DNA of 64,000 nucleotides, from NCBI RefSeq assembly GCF_001189515.2, contig NZ_CP012069.2:2480001-2544000 (forward strand), in the 5' to 3' direction. Position numbers and translations under genes: made by a program. The notes under the pieces were generated by a model that made no database searches, was not told the origin of the DNA, and saw nothing but the letters and a program-made list of their open reading frames with translations. Source of the stretch: Olsenella sp. oral taxon 807. GTDB lineage: Bacteria; Actinomycetota; Coriobacteriia; Coriobacteriales; Atopobiaceae. Position 1 is the stretch's first letter; the number at the start of each line of letters is the position of its first letter. Positions 33,450 through 41,140 of this stretch are shown here, piece by piece.

Positions 33450-33914
33450 AAGAATTACGGGGTTTTGGGATCGTTTTCCCGAACATTGTGAATATGTCAT
33501 CCGGCAAACTTGCAGGTTAGGTGCGGGAGCTTTGCTTGCTCCATCCGACTGAAGAATACGAGATAGAGGAAATAGACAGGCCTGCCGCTACAGTTGCTCT
33601 TGCGAGGACGAAGCTCCGTTTCCAAGACGAATCATGGACTGCACTGACTCGCCTTTGCCGATTCGACGGAGCTGACTCGGCAGCAGAGTGGGAGCCGGGT
33701 GCATGAAAAGTGAATAGGTACGGAGTCGACCCATTCACCGATATCAAAGGAGCGGAGCCAAAGGGGTAGATTTCGTTAGTGTGTAGCGAGGCGACGCAAC
33801 TTGTCCACAGAGAAGGCACGTTGCCGCTTGCTTGTAGTCTCGTAACGTGATTTGCTGCTAATAATCTATTGATATCCCAACTATTAATTGTTGTTTCATG
33901 GTACTATTTGCAGC
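33450..33914. other. Intergenic stretch before the first AbiE pair
   Basis: 465 bp with lower GC. A 61-codon frame (33521-33706, with EEYEIEEIDRPAATVALART) has no ribosome site and no recognised family, so it is not called. The AT-rich AACTATTAATTGTT (about 33880) just before the antitoxin start could be its operator. Confidence 0.4.
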
Positions 33915-34679
33915 ATGAAGTTCTCTGACTACATAGGTCGCCACCATGTGTTCACCACACCCTCCCTCCTCGGGGCCATGGACTCCCCAGCTGCGGCCGA
34001 GGAGCAGCTACGGCTCGCCGTGAGGTCCGGGGCCGTGGAGCGCGTGCGGCGTGGGCTTCTCGTCTCCAACCGCGGGCGGTTCGAGGACGTCCCTGTGGAC
34101 CAGTTCGAGGTTGTCGCGGCGCTCGATGCCAGCGCGGTCGTCTCGTACCACTCGGCTCTCGAGGCGCACGGCGTCGCGCACAACGCGGGATTCGTGTGCC
34201 GCTTCCGCTCGGACACCGTGAGGGCCGGGTTCGACTTCCGCGGCGTCGCCTACCGTCCCTGCGGCCCGGTGAGGAATGTGCGGTCGAAAACTTTGAGATC
34301 TTCTTGGGGACCCTACCTCGCTACCACGAGGGAGCAGACAGTAATTGATTGCCTGGGGAAACCCGCCTTGGCGGGAGGGGTCGAGGAGACGGTACGCAGC
34401 TTGACCGCGTTCGTGTACCTCGGCGTGGAAGAGCTGGTCGGGCTCGCCTCCGAGGCAGGTCCCTCGATGGCCTCCCGCGTCGGGTGGCTGCTGTCGGAGA
34501 AGGGGGATGAGTGGCATGTGGACGAGGGAGATCTTGCCCGACTCGAGAGCGCGCTCGGACTTGGCCCCTACCGTCTGGGGTATGCAGCAGATGGAGCCCC
34601 AACGGGCTGGTCCGCCAAATGGAAGCTTATCCTGCCCGAGAACAGGGAGGAGATGGAGTCGTGGATAACGCGCTCGTGA
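33915..34679 (+). CDS. abiEi: AbiEi-type antitoxin (type IV toxin-antitoxin)
   Basis: 254 aa. The N-terminal winged-helix region (YIGRHHVFTTPSLLGAM.., AVRSGAVERVRRGLLV) binds the promoter in this family. The C-terminal domain (DASAVVSYHSALEAHGVAHN.., REQTVIDCL) is the antitoxin domain that blocks the toxin's action rather than binding it. The start is ATG 33915, the first Met of the conserved domain; no strong ribosome site is seen. Its end overlaps the toxin start by 19 bp. A second, diverged AbiEi lies at 61551-62180. Confidence 0.85.
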   Translation: MKFSDYIGRHHVFTTPSLLGAMDSPAAAEEQLRLAVRSGAVERVRRGLLVSNRGRFEDVPVDQFEVVAALDASAVVSYHSALEAHGVAHNAGFVCRFRSDTVRAGFDFRGVAYRPCGPVRNVRSKTLRSSWGPYLATTREQTVIDCLGKPALAGGVEETVRSLTAFVYLGVEELVGLASEAGPSMASRVGWLLSEKGDEWHVDEGDLARLESALGLGPYRLGYAADGAPTGWSAKWKLILPENREEMESWITRS

Positions 34680-35608
34680 GGGAGTTCCCGCCGCGCGCGC
34701 TTGACAAGGTGGAGAGGCTTCTCGACCTGCTCGCCGAGCTCGGCGAGCATCCGTTTCTCAAAGACAAGATCGCGCTACACGGCGGGACCGCGATAAACCT
34801 GTTCATGCTCGACGCACCGAGGCTCTCCGTCGACATCGATCTCTCGTACGTCGGAGCGCTCGACAGGGACGAGATGCTCGCCGAAAGGCCAATCGTCGTG
34901 AGGTCTATTGACGAGGTGGCCCGCTCTCAGGGATACCCCGTCTTTGGGGCGCGAGGCGGGCATGCCGGCAGGACGTTCCTCCTCGGCTACAGGTCGCAAT
35001 GGGGTCCAGACCATGTCAAGATCGACTGCATCTACATGAACCGCTCTCCGCTGATGCCGATCGAACGCAGATCCCCGATTCTCAGACCAGAGTTGGATGT
35101 CCCGCTCTTTACCGATGCGGAGCTTGCCGGAGGGAAGGTCAAGGCGTTCTTCGATCGTGTGAAGGTGCGGGACCTCTATGACGTCGCGAACCTCAAGCGC
35201 GTGCTCGACGGAAGAAGCGCTGCTGAGCGCGCCGTCGCTCACAAGGCGGTTCTCTTCTACGCGTCGCTTTCGGCGTCGTTCCCGCACGGGTTCGAGGACC
35301 GTCCCGGACGCTTCGCCGGCAGGGGGCGCGAGCTCGAGGAGCAGCTCTTGCCCATGCTCAGGAGAAACGAGAAGGCGCCCACACTCGACGGGCTGATCGG
35401 AACTGCGCGAGAGTTCGTCTCCGCCTATGTCTTGCCGCAGACGGATGCCGAGGAAGAGTATCTCGAACGGTTCTCGCAGGGATTGCTCGTCCCGGACCTG
35501 CTTTTCGAAGACGAGGCGATGGCGCGTGCGGCCGCCGCCAGCCCGGAAGTCCGGTGGAAGCTGCAGAACATCCGCAAGATGCGAGGGCATGGCCATGGAG
35601 GTGCCTAG
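34661..35608 (+). CDS. abiEii: AbiEii-type nucleotidyltransferase toxin
   Basis: 315 aa. GTG 34661 with GGGAGGAG at 34645-34652 is chosen; the open frame extends further upstream inside abiEi without a site. The nucleotidyltransferase motif is LHGGTAINLFM (residues about 40-50) plus SVDIDLSYV (Asp-x-Asp, about 58-66). A helical C-terminal domain contains KVKAFFDRVKVRDLYDVANL (catalytic Lys/Asp region of motif III-IV). AbiEii-type enzymes block translation by adding nucleotides to tRNA and cause abortive infection. The overlap with abiEi gives translational coupling. Intact. Confidence 0.87.
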   Translation: MDNALVREFPPRALDKVERLLDLLAELGEHPFLKDKIALHGGTAINLFMLDAPRLSVDIDLSYVGALDRDEMLAERPIVVRSIDEVARSQGYPVFGARGGHAGRTFLLGYRSQWGPDHVKIDCIYMNRSPLMPIERRSPILRPELDVPLFTDAELAGGKVKAFFDRVKVRDLYDVANLKRVLDGRSAAERAVAHKAVLFYASLSASFPHGFEDRPGRFAGRGRELEEQLLPMLRRNEKAPTLDGLIGTAREFVSAYVLPQTDAEEEYLERFSQGLLVPDLLFEDEAMARAAAASPEVRWKLQNIRKMRGHGHGGA

Positions 35609-35629
35609 CTGCATGTAGCCACTTCTTGC

Positions 35630-35805
35630 GTACGTGGACATGTCTTCCCAGCTCAGAGGTGTCACTCTTCAGCTGGGAATTATCACTCTTGAGTCGGAGA
35701 GCTCCTCACTTTATCAGAGCTGTTTTCACCTATGTAGTCAGTTGCATGCAATCAAATCGCATCTCCGCACCGAGCCTGTCACTCTTCGGATGCCCGAAAA
35801 TACTC
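35630..35805. promoter_or_regulatory. Cluster of TCACTCTT motifs downstream of abiEii
   Basis: TCACTCTT occurs at about 35663 (GTGTCACTCTTCAG), 35685 (TTATCACTCTTGAG) and 35778 (CTGTCACTCTTCGG). An inverted copy GAAGAGTGAT lies inside the adjacent 277-bp repeat (about 35873). CTATGTAGTCAG (about 35732) repeats the GACTACA motif of that same repeat. It looks like a multi-site protein-binding region; the protein is unknown. Confidence 0.4.
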
Positions 35806-36082
35806 TCTTGAAGTGACTACATCCCGTGTAGTCACCTCCGACTACACGGTGGCTACACGCTTTTTCAGATGGAAGAGTGATGGGAATCGCAGGTCAAGCG
35901 GCACGCTGACTACACGGAGATGGCCGATGTGACAATCGAGTGGGAGTAAGGCAGAGGTGGCTTGCAGGTTGCAACTTTAACCAGCTGACCTGCAGTCATT
36001 CATAGCTTGAGTTCATCTAAAATGGACCTGTGGACGAGATTTGACCCGCCTTGCGCCCTCAAATCGACGTCGTGGGCCTTTT
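35806..36082 (+). repeat. 277-bp long inverted repeat, left copy
   Basis: It matches the complement of 62334-62610 over the same 277 bp with scattered substitutions (over 90% identical by eye). It begins with GTGACTACA-TCCCG-TGTAGTCAC (35813-35835), then GACTACAC, GGCTACAC and TGACTACAC. It ends in a stem built on GATTTGA..TCAAATC (about 36035-36062) followed by GGGCCTTTTTT, which could stop transcription. No coding potential was recognised. Confidence 0.88.
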
Positions 36083-36189
36083 TTCATGGGCATCCAAGGG
36101 TAGCGTCAGGTCACGGTGGTCGAAACTGGCCCATAATGATCAAGGCTCAGCTCACGTATCGATCGACGCTCAGCTCACTTCCCTTTATG

Positions 36190-36267
36190 GTCGGAATCAA
36201 CCAAGAATGGCAGTTTCCGATGTCGGAATCGGCCATCATTGGCAGTTTCCGAAGACTAGCATATACT
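36190..36267 (+). promoter_or_regulatory. Promoter with two 32-bp tandem repeats
   Basis: The unit GTCGGAATC-N9-TGGCAGTTTCCGA starts at 36190 and 36222. TTGGCA (36239-36244) and TATACT (36262-36267) with a 17-bp spacer form a good promoter for the ATPase gene at 36346. The -35 box lies inside the second repeat, so the repeats are probable operator sites. Confidence 0.6.
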
Positions 36268-36345
36268 GAGATGAAGACCGGAAGAGAGGCGACAGGGGTA
36301 AGCTGCCGCCTGCGCACAGGCATCCGCACCACATCGGGAGGTCGC

Positions 36346-37731
36346 ATGGAGCGTGAGGCGATGTCACAGCTAGAGGCTTGGATGACCTCCTCGCGTCGAA
36401 AGCCGCTCATCGTTCGCGGCGCGAGGCAGGTAGGCAAGACGTGGCTTGTTCGCGAGTTTGCCCACAGGAATTTTGGGGCCCTTGCCCATATCGTCTTTCT
36501 CGAAAATGAGGTCATGAGAGCTGTCTTTGACGGAAGCCTCGATCCCGATCGGCTCCTTACCGCCATAGGTGCCTATACAGGCACAAATTCACTTGATGGG
36601 AATACCCTCGTCTTTCTCGACGAGGTTCAGGAATGCCCCCGAGCTCTCACGGCACTCAAGATGCTGTGTGAGCAGCGGCCAGAGGTGCCTGTGGTGGCTG
36701 CAGGCTCTCTTCTTGGCATCGCACTGAACCGCGCAGACGACGCGCAGGGTAACTTGGCCCGCATATCATGGCCTGTCGGCAAAGTCGAGTACCTGAATAT
36801 GCACCCCATGACATTCAGGGAGTTCTTACACGCTGTGGGCCAGGGCCAGTTGGCTGAGCTCATCCGGCCCGATGCGATCGAGCTGGTAAGCGCGATGGGC
36901 GAAACGTATGAGGACCTGCTGCGCAGCTACCTGTTCACGGGCGGCATGCCCGAGGCGGTGCAGGCATACGTGGATACGCGCATGCTGGGTGCAGCACGCA
37001 ACGTCCAGCAACGCCTTCTGCTCGACTACGAGCATGATTTTGCGAAGCACGTGAGATCCGCATCGGAGGCGGAGCATATCCGAGAGCTGTGGCGATCGAT
37101 CCCAACGCAAATCGCCCGCGAGACGGGAAGCAACAGATTCATATACGCTCAGGTAAAGAGGGGCGGTCGAGGCCGAACGTACAAGGATGCCGTATCGTGG
37201 CTCACCGACTCGGGCCTTGTTACCAAGGTCCAAAGAATCACAAGACCCAACATCCCGCTTCGGGCCTACGAGGATGACAGCTCGTTCAAGCTCTACCTGC
37301 TCGATGTGGGGCTGCTGGGCGCCGCACTGCACCTCGACGTGCGGACCATCTTGAGGGGAAACGAACTCTTCACGCACGCAAAGGGCGTCTACGCCGAGCA
37401 ATACGTATGCCAACAGCTCGTCGCGACAGACGGAATCAGGCCCTCGGCCACTGGCAGCGAGTCACAGACGACCAGCATGGCCCCCTGGTACTGGTCGGCG
37501 GACGGCAAGCGCAGCAAGGGAGAGGTCGACTTTTTGTATGAGTGCGACGGCAGGGTAGTTCCCCTGGAGGTCAAGGCGGGTACAAGCGTCAAGAGCGGAA
37601 GTATTGCCAGGTTTGCGAAAGAACACGGCATCACGCGGAGCCTTCGGCTGTCGCTGAAGGGCTATGCCGACCAGGGCTGGATCGTCAACTATCCGCTCTA
37701 TGCGGCAAATCTACTGCCGCTCGTACCGTAA
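36346..37731 (+). CDS. AAA_14/DUF4143 ATPase
   Basis: 461 aa from ATG 36346, with GGGAGG at 36336-36341; the open frame to 36007 runs through promoter DNA. Walker A is VRGARQVGKTWL (about residues 22-33), Walker B is TLVFLDEVQECP (about 90), sensor is VVAAGSLLGIAL. DUF4143 follows, with the nuclease-like end KGEVDFLYE and VPLEVKAG. Same family as 24419-25843, but only distantly similar. The repeat-bearing promoter upstream suggests tight control. Role unknown. Confidence 0.88.
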   Translation: MEREAMSQLEAWMTSSRRKPLIVRGARQVGKTWLVREFAHRNFGALAHIVFLENEVMRAVFDGSLDPDRLLTAIGAYTGTNSLDGNTLVFLDEVQECPRALTALKMLCEQRPEVPVVAAGSLLGIALNRADDAQGNLARISWPVGKVEYLNMHPMTFREFLHAVGQGQLAELIRPDAIELVSAMGETYEDLLRSYLFTGGMPEAVQAYVDTRMLGAARNVQQRLLLDYEHDFAKHVRSASEAEHIRELWRSIPTQIARETGSNRFIYAQVKRGGRGRTYKDAVSWLTDSGLVTKVQRITRPNIPLRAYEDDSSFKLYLLDVGLLGAALHLDVRTILRGNELFTHAKGVYAEQYVCQQLVATDGIRPSATGSESQTTSMAPWYWSADGKRSKGEVDFLYECDGRVVPLEVKAGTSVKSGSIARFAKEHGITRSLRLSLKGYADQGWIVNYPLYAANLLPLVP

Positions 37732-37840
37732 GCGCCTGCCCATGGCACCATGCGGGCACAGGCTGCGAGCTATATTGGTCGTAGAGCATAGTAAACCTTG
37801 GACGCGGTAGGAGCACTGGGGGACAGGTGGCGGCGCAGGC

Positions 37841-37900
37841 CGCACTGCCACTCGATGGTGAACGTACGGGGCCGCACGCTCAGGGCCGAGTGGCAGTGCG
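37841..37900. repeat. Hairpin repeat with 14-bp stem, copy 1
   Basis: CGCACTGCCACTCG (37841-37854) and CGAGTGGCAGTGCG (37887-37900) are perfectly complementary around a 32-nt loop beginning ATGGTGAACGTACGG. A degenerate second copy with the same loop start is at 49575-49629. It lies between convergent genes. Confidence 0.7.
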
Positions 37901-37994
37901 AATTGATATGTCCTTTGGGCCCGTAGGCATCATACTGGTGTCGAGGTAGGCCTCGACCAAAGACACCTCGACCAGGGCGTGCACCTCATTTCGT

Positions 37995-38397
37995 CTAGCC
38001 GAGCGCACTGAGATCCACCTCATACGGCAGGGTCTCTGGATGCGGTCTTGGCTCGAGGAACATGCTCATGTAGAGGGGCAGGTATGTGATCGCCCCCGAC
38101 TGCCTGACGTTGCCCTTGCATAGGACATAGGCATGCCCAAGATCCCATTCGGAGACCTTGAGCAACTTGTCGAGGGCAGGGTGGGACGCCCAGTCATTTC
38201 CAGACTTCACCTCGATGGGTATGACATCACGTCTGTCTTGGACGACAAAGTCAACCTCGCCGTAGCGCTTTGCGTTGAAGTAGTGGAGCTTGAAGCCATG
38301 GGCATCCAGCTCCTGCGCCACTACATTCTCCATGATTGAGCCAAGGTTAACGTGCAGGTTTCCTTTGAGCAGATCAGGCGTGCGCTCGCGGCGGAGG
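37995..38397 (-). pseudogene. C-terminal fragment of an AAA_14/DUF4143 ATPase
   Basis: The minus strand reads TPDLLKGNLHVNLGSIMENV, then VAQELDAHG, KRYGEVDFVVQ and IPIEVKSG, ending ..YEVDLSALG. This is the final third of a DUF4143 protein including the nuclease-like motif. The ATPase domain is absent and no start codon with a ribosome site is seen except Met 38333. Probably a deletion relic of a gene like 24419-25843. Confidence 0.8.
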
Positions 38398-38473
38398 GAT
38401 GAGGTCGGCCGCAGAGGGGTGACGTGCTTGGCCCATCGGCGGTCGGGGACTGACGTACGCTCGTGACCTGGCC

Positions 38474-39625
38474 TTACCGGACAGGCTCTTGACAGGCTGA
38501 GGCCCCATATCTCGCCAACAGGTCGTCCTCATGCTTCACGAGGTACTCGCGCATGAACGGCATCGAGAACGCCACGTACCCGGGTGCCGTGGCCTCGATG
38601 ACCTGGCGGCTAATGAGCATCCTGCGGTACGTGTTGGCGCTGGCGGCCGGCTTTCCCATACGCCTCGCGACCGCGGCGGTGGAGGATGCGGCGTTGTCTT
38701 CAGTCATGGCCAAAAGATAGTCCAGCGCGGGCTTGGTGAGTCCGGCAAGCGCCGTCTCGATCATCGACTGCCCATACTGCCTGACCGCCGCCGTCCCACG
38801 ACGCACGTCCTCCACGTCTATGGTCACGGACTCTGCGACGTGACGCCGCCCCTCTCGCCAAATGTAGTATCCGACGAGTTGGATGAGATACGCATAGCCG
38901 CAGGTGTCCGCAGCGGCCTGCGCGAGCGCAGCGTCTTCGATCGCAAGCCCCGAGGCCTCGATGGTCTTCCTAAGCGCTCGCGCGACATCAGCCCTCGGGA
39001 TGCTCGCAAGCTCCTCTGCCTGGGCACGACGCAAGAACGTGACGCCCTCGCCGTTCAGAAGATCGAGCACTCCCGTCGTGATGCCCGCGAACAAGAGCCC
39101 GACATTTTGCCCCTCGCGAATCATGTACTGCACGTTTGCAGCGATGACAGCCATGTCATCACGTGAGGCATCCTGCGCCTCGTCCACCGTGATGAGCAGG
39201 CCTGCGCCATCCTGCGAGAGGGACCGCGTGGCACGGGCGAACACATCGCGAAACGAGGGCTCCCTGCCAGAGTCGCCAATCTTTGCTCCTGCCGACACAA
39301 ACGGAAGGGAAATCTGGACGTTCAGGTCTCTGAGCCGAGTGTCCCCCACGAGCTGTTCCTGAATCGAGGCGCAGAGGGCCTCCTTGCCTGACACGTTGAC
39401 GACAGACCACCCACGCCTGGTGGCGATGTTGCCAAGCGCCGTCAGGAGCACCGTCTTTCCGGAACCGCGAGGCCCAGTGATGCGCATGAGGCGACCAGGC
39501 GCACCCGGACCCTCATCCAGACCATCCATAAAGTCATCGATCACCGATTCGCGGCCGACGAGCACCGGTGGGGTCATGCCTGCGGTTGGCTTGAAGGGAT
39601 TAACGTAGATCTGACGCTCGGGCAA
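38474..39625 (-). CDS. AAA+ ATPase with C-terminal winged helix (Orc1/AAA_16-like)
   Basis: 383 aa from TTG 39625, chosen because GAGAGGAG lies 6 bp upstream; the frame is open to 39700. The entry segment YVNPFKPTAGMTPPVLVGRE is followed by Walker A ITGPRGSGKTVLL (about residues 50-60), Walker B LLITVDEAQDASRDD (about 148), sensor LLFAGIT, a lid and a winged helix (VARRMGKPAASANTYRRML). It is a paralog of 15781-16872 with the same layout. Single-gene unit, probably a DNA-linked sensor; function unproven. Confidence 0.8.
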   Translation of the reverse strand: MPERQIYVNPFKPTAGMTPPVLVGRESVIDDFMDGLDEGPGAPGRLMRITGPRGSGKTVLLTALGNIATRRGWSVVNVSGKEALCASIQEQLVGDTRLRDLNVQISLPFVSAGAKIGDSGREPSFRDVFARATRSLSQDGAGLLITVDEAQDASRDDMAVIAANVQYMIREGQNVGLLFAGITTGVLDLLNGEGVTFLRRAQAEELASIPRADVARALRKTIEASGLAIEDAALAQAAADTCGYAYLIQLVGYYIWREGRRHVAESVTIDVEDVRRGTAAVRQYGQSMIETALAGLTKPALDYLLAMTEDNAASSTAAVARRMGKPAASANTYRRMLISRQVIEATAPGYVAFSMPFMREYLVKHEDDLLARYGASACQEPVR

Positions 39626-39751
39626 GGCCGCTCCTCTCTCGCCGATAGAAATCGTATCTCTAGAAAGTATAGAGAATCTAGGAGATATAGAAGTTCTCAA
39701 GCGACGTCATGACACTATCGGAAGCCATGCCGGATAATAGTCGCAAGTCGC

Positions 39752-40711
39752 TCACCCCGTGACGCAGACGACCTTCCCGAAGCTGTGTGAGCTCTCAAGG
39801 TAGCGATGGACGTCGACCACCTGATCGAGCGTGTACACGCGCTCGGGCGCAACGTCCACGGCCCTCTCACGTATGTAGTCAAGAAGTTCCTGCATGAGGC
39901 TGGGACTCACGTTTCCGGAGTATGCGCTCGTGAGGTAGCCGTTACGCGGCAGGTCATCGATGGGAGAAAAGTCGTCGTCCATGTACCACTTACCTCCGAG
40001 CAGGCCTGTGGAGCAGACGATGCCGCCCTCCGTCGTGTGCCGACAGCTGTCCTTAAGCGTCTTGGGACCGATGAGCTCGAGGATACGGTCGAAGCTCTCG
40101 TCCGTCTGCAGAGCGCCGTCCGCATCAACCACGGCATCGTCGAAGCCCGCAGAGAGGAGCCTCTCTTGCTTTGCCACGGATCGGGTCGTACCGCAGACCG
40201 TGACGGACAGTCTCGCCGCGTGCGCGAGCCGCGAGAAAGCGACCCCCACGCCGGCGGTCCCGCCGCGCACCAGCAGGCGGTTACCGCTCTCGACGCGCAG
40301 GTTCTTGAGCGAGAGCCACGCCGTGTAGTAGGTCTCTGGAATGGCCGCGAGCGTCGCCCAGTCGCCGTCCCACTCCACGGGGCAGACCTGCTCGTTGGGC
40401 AGCAGGCAGTACTCGGCGTATCCGCCATCAAACGCACGGCCCATCTCCCCCATGATGGAGACGACCGTCTGCCCCTGCGGCAGACGGTCGGGGTCCGTGG
40501 TTTGTGCCACCCCGCCCACGCACTCGATCCCCAGGATGCGAGGAAAGCGCACGCTGGGAGAGAGGCCCTGGCGGGTGAATAGCTCGGAGTGGTTGATGCC
40601 GAAGCCCCGAACGCGCACGAGCGTCCAGCCGGGCTTTACCTCGGGCGTAGGCACCTCCATGACGACCAGCTTCTCTGGCCCACCGGCCTCAAAGACGACT
40701 GCCGCTCTCAT
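39752..40711 (-). CDS. Zinc-independent alcohol dehydrogenase/quinone oxidoreductase-like (MDR) protein
   Basis: 319 aa. A GroES-like N-terminal domain (WTLVRVRGFGINHSELFTRQ, ILGIECVG) is followed by a Rossmann fold with LLVRGGTAGVGVAFSRLA (about 145-162) that binds NADP(H). The zinc-ligand cysteines of true alcohol dehydrogenases are missing, so it belongs with quinone oxidoreductase-like reductases. Single gene between an AAA ATPase and a palindrome-doublet repeat. Start at ATG 40711; physiological substrate unknown. Confidence 0.86.
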   Translation of the reverse strand: MRAAVVFEAGGPEKLVVMEVPTPEVKPGWTLVRVRGFGINHSELFTRQGLSPSVRFPRILGIECVGGVAQTTDPDRLPQGQTVVSIMGEMGRAFDGGYAEYCLLPNEQVCPVEWDGDWATLAAIPETYYTAWLSLKNLRVESGNRLLVRGGTAGVGVAFSRLAHAARLSVTVCGTTRSVAKQERLLSAGFDDAVVDADGALQTDESFDRILELIGPKTLKDSCRHTTEGGIVCSTGLLGGKWYMDDDFSPIDDLPRNGYLTSAYSGNVSPSLMQELLDYIRERAVDVAPERVYTLDQVVDVHRYLESSHSFGKVVCVTG

Positions 40712-40820
40712 ATCGCTCCAATCATAGGGGGTCCCTGGCAGCCAGTATACAGCTCCCAGCTTTCGTGACAGTCACGCGCCAGGGCCCCGTCTCGTCAGGC
40801 CCCGAGGGATCCAAGGAACC

Positions 40821-40906
40821 GCCCGGGAATCTGCGGGGCACTTTCCCTGGAACGTTTGCCCAGTTGGCGTATATTCTTAGGTACCCGGGAATCTGCGGGG
40901 CACTAT
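40821..40906. repeat. Palindrome-doublet repeat, copy D (inverted)
   Basis: In this orientation: arm GCCCGGGAATCTGCGGGGCAC (40821-40841), centre GACGTTTGCCCAGTTG-like (GAACGTTTGCCCAGTTGG, 40850-40867), arm GTACCCGGGAATCTGCGGGG (40881-40900) followed by CACTAT. Complement of the orientation in copies A-C. It lies between the reductase and the transporter operon end. Confidence 0.78.
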
Positions 40907-40951
40907 CACGCTGTCTAGCAGGCAGGCCGACAGTCAGAACGGCAGCCTCGC

Positions 40952-41140
40952 TCACTCGTCGTTGTGCGCGACGACCATGACCACGTTGCCACCGAGCAGA
41001 AGCATGACGCCGAGGATGACAAGCGCGGTCTGAGTCGGCTCCGCCACGAAGTCGGCGGGCAGGTACAGCCCACCCATCAGCAGGAAGATGCTGATGATGA
41101 TCGCGACGAGGCCAAGCATCTTCTGTGTCGCTTCGCTCAT
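40952..41140 (-). CDS. Small two-helix membrane protein at the end of the ECF/ABC operon
   Basis: 62 aa. Two hydrophobic segments (MLGLVAIIISIFLLMGGLYL and TALVILGVMLLLGGNVVMVV) are joined by a short polar loop, and the protein ends VAHNDE. Its ATG overlaps the stop of the upstream exporter gene (ATGA), which argues for co-translation and a linked role, perhaps a small accessory subunit. No family recognised. Last gene of the five-gene leftward operon. Confidence 0.7.
   Translation of the reverse strand: MSEATQKMLGLVAIIISIFLLMGGLYLPADFVAEPTQTALVILGVMLLLGGNVVMVVAHNDE

Noticed and set aside
33521-33706. 61-codon plus-strand frame before the first AbiE pair
   Set aside because: No ribosome site, no family, and it begins inside low-complexity intergenic DNA; mentioned only within the intergenic entry.
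36007-36345. N-terminal extension of the DUF4143 ATPase at 36346
   Set aside because: The extension covers the end of the long repeat and a consensus promoter; a GGGAGG site supports ATG 36346.
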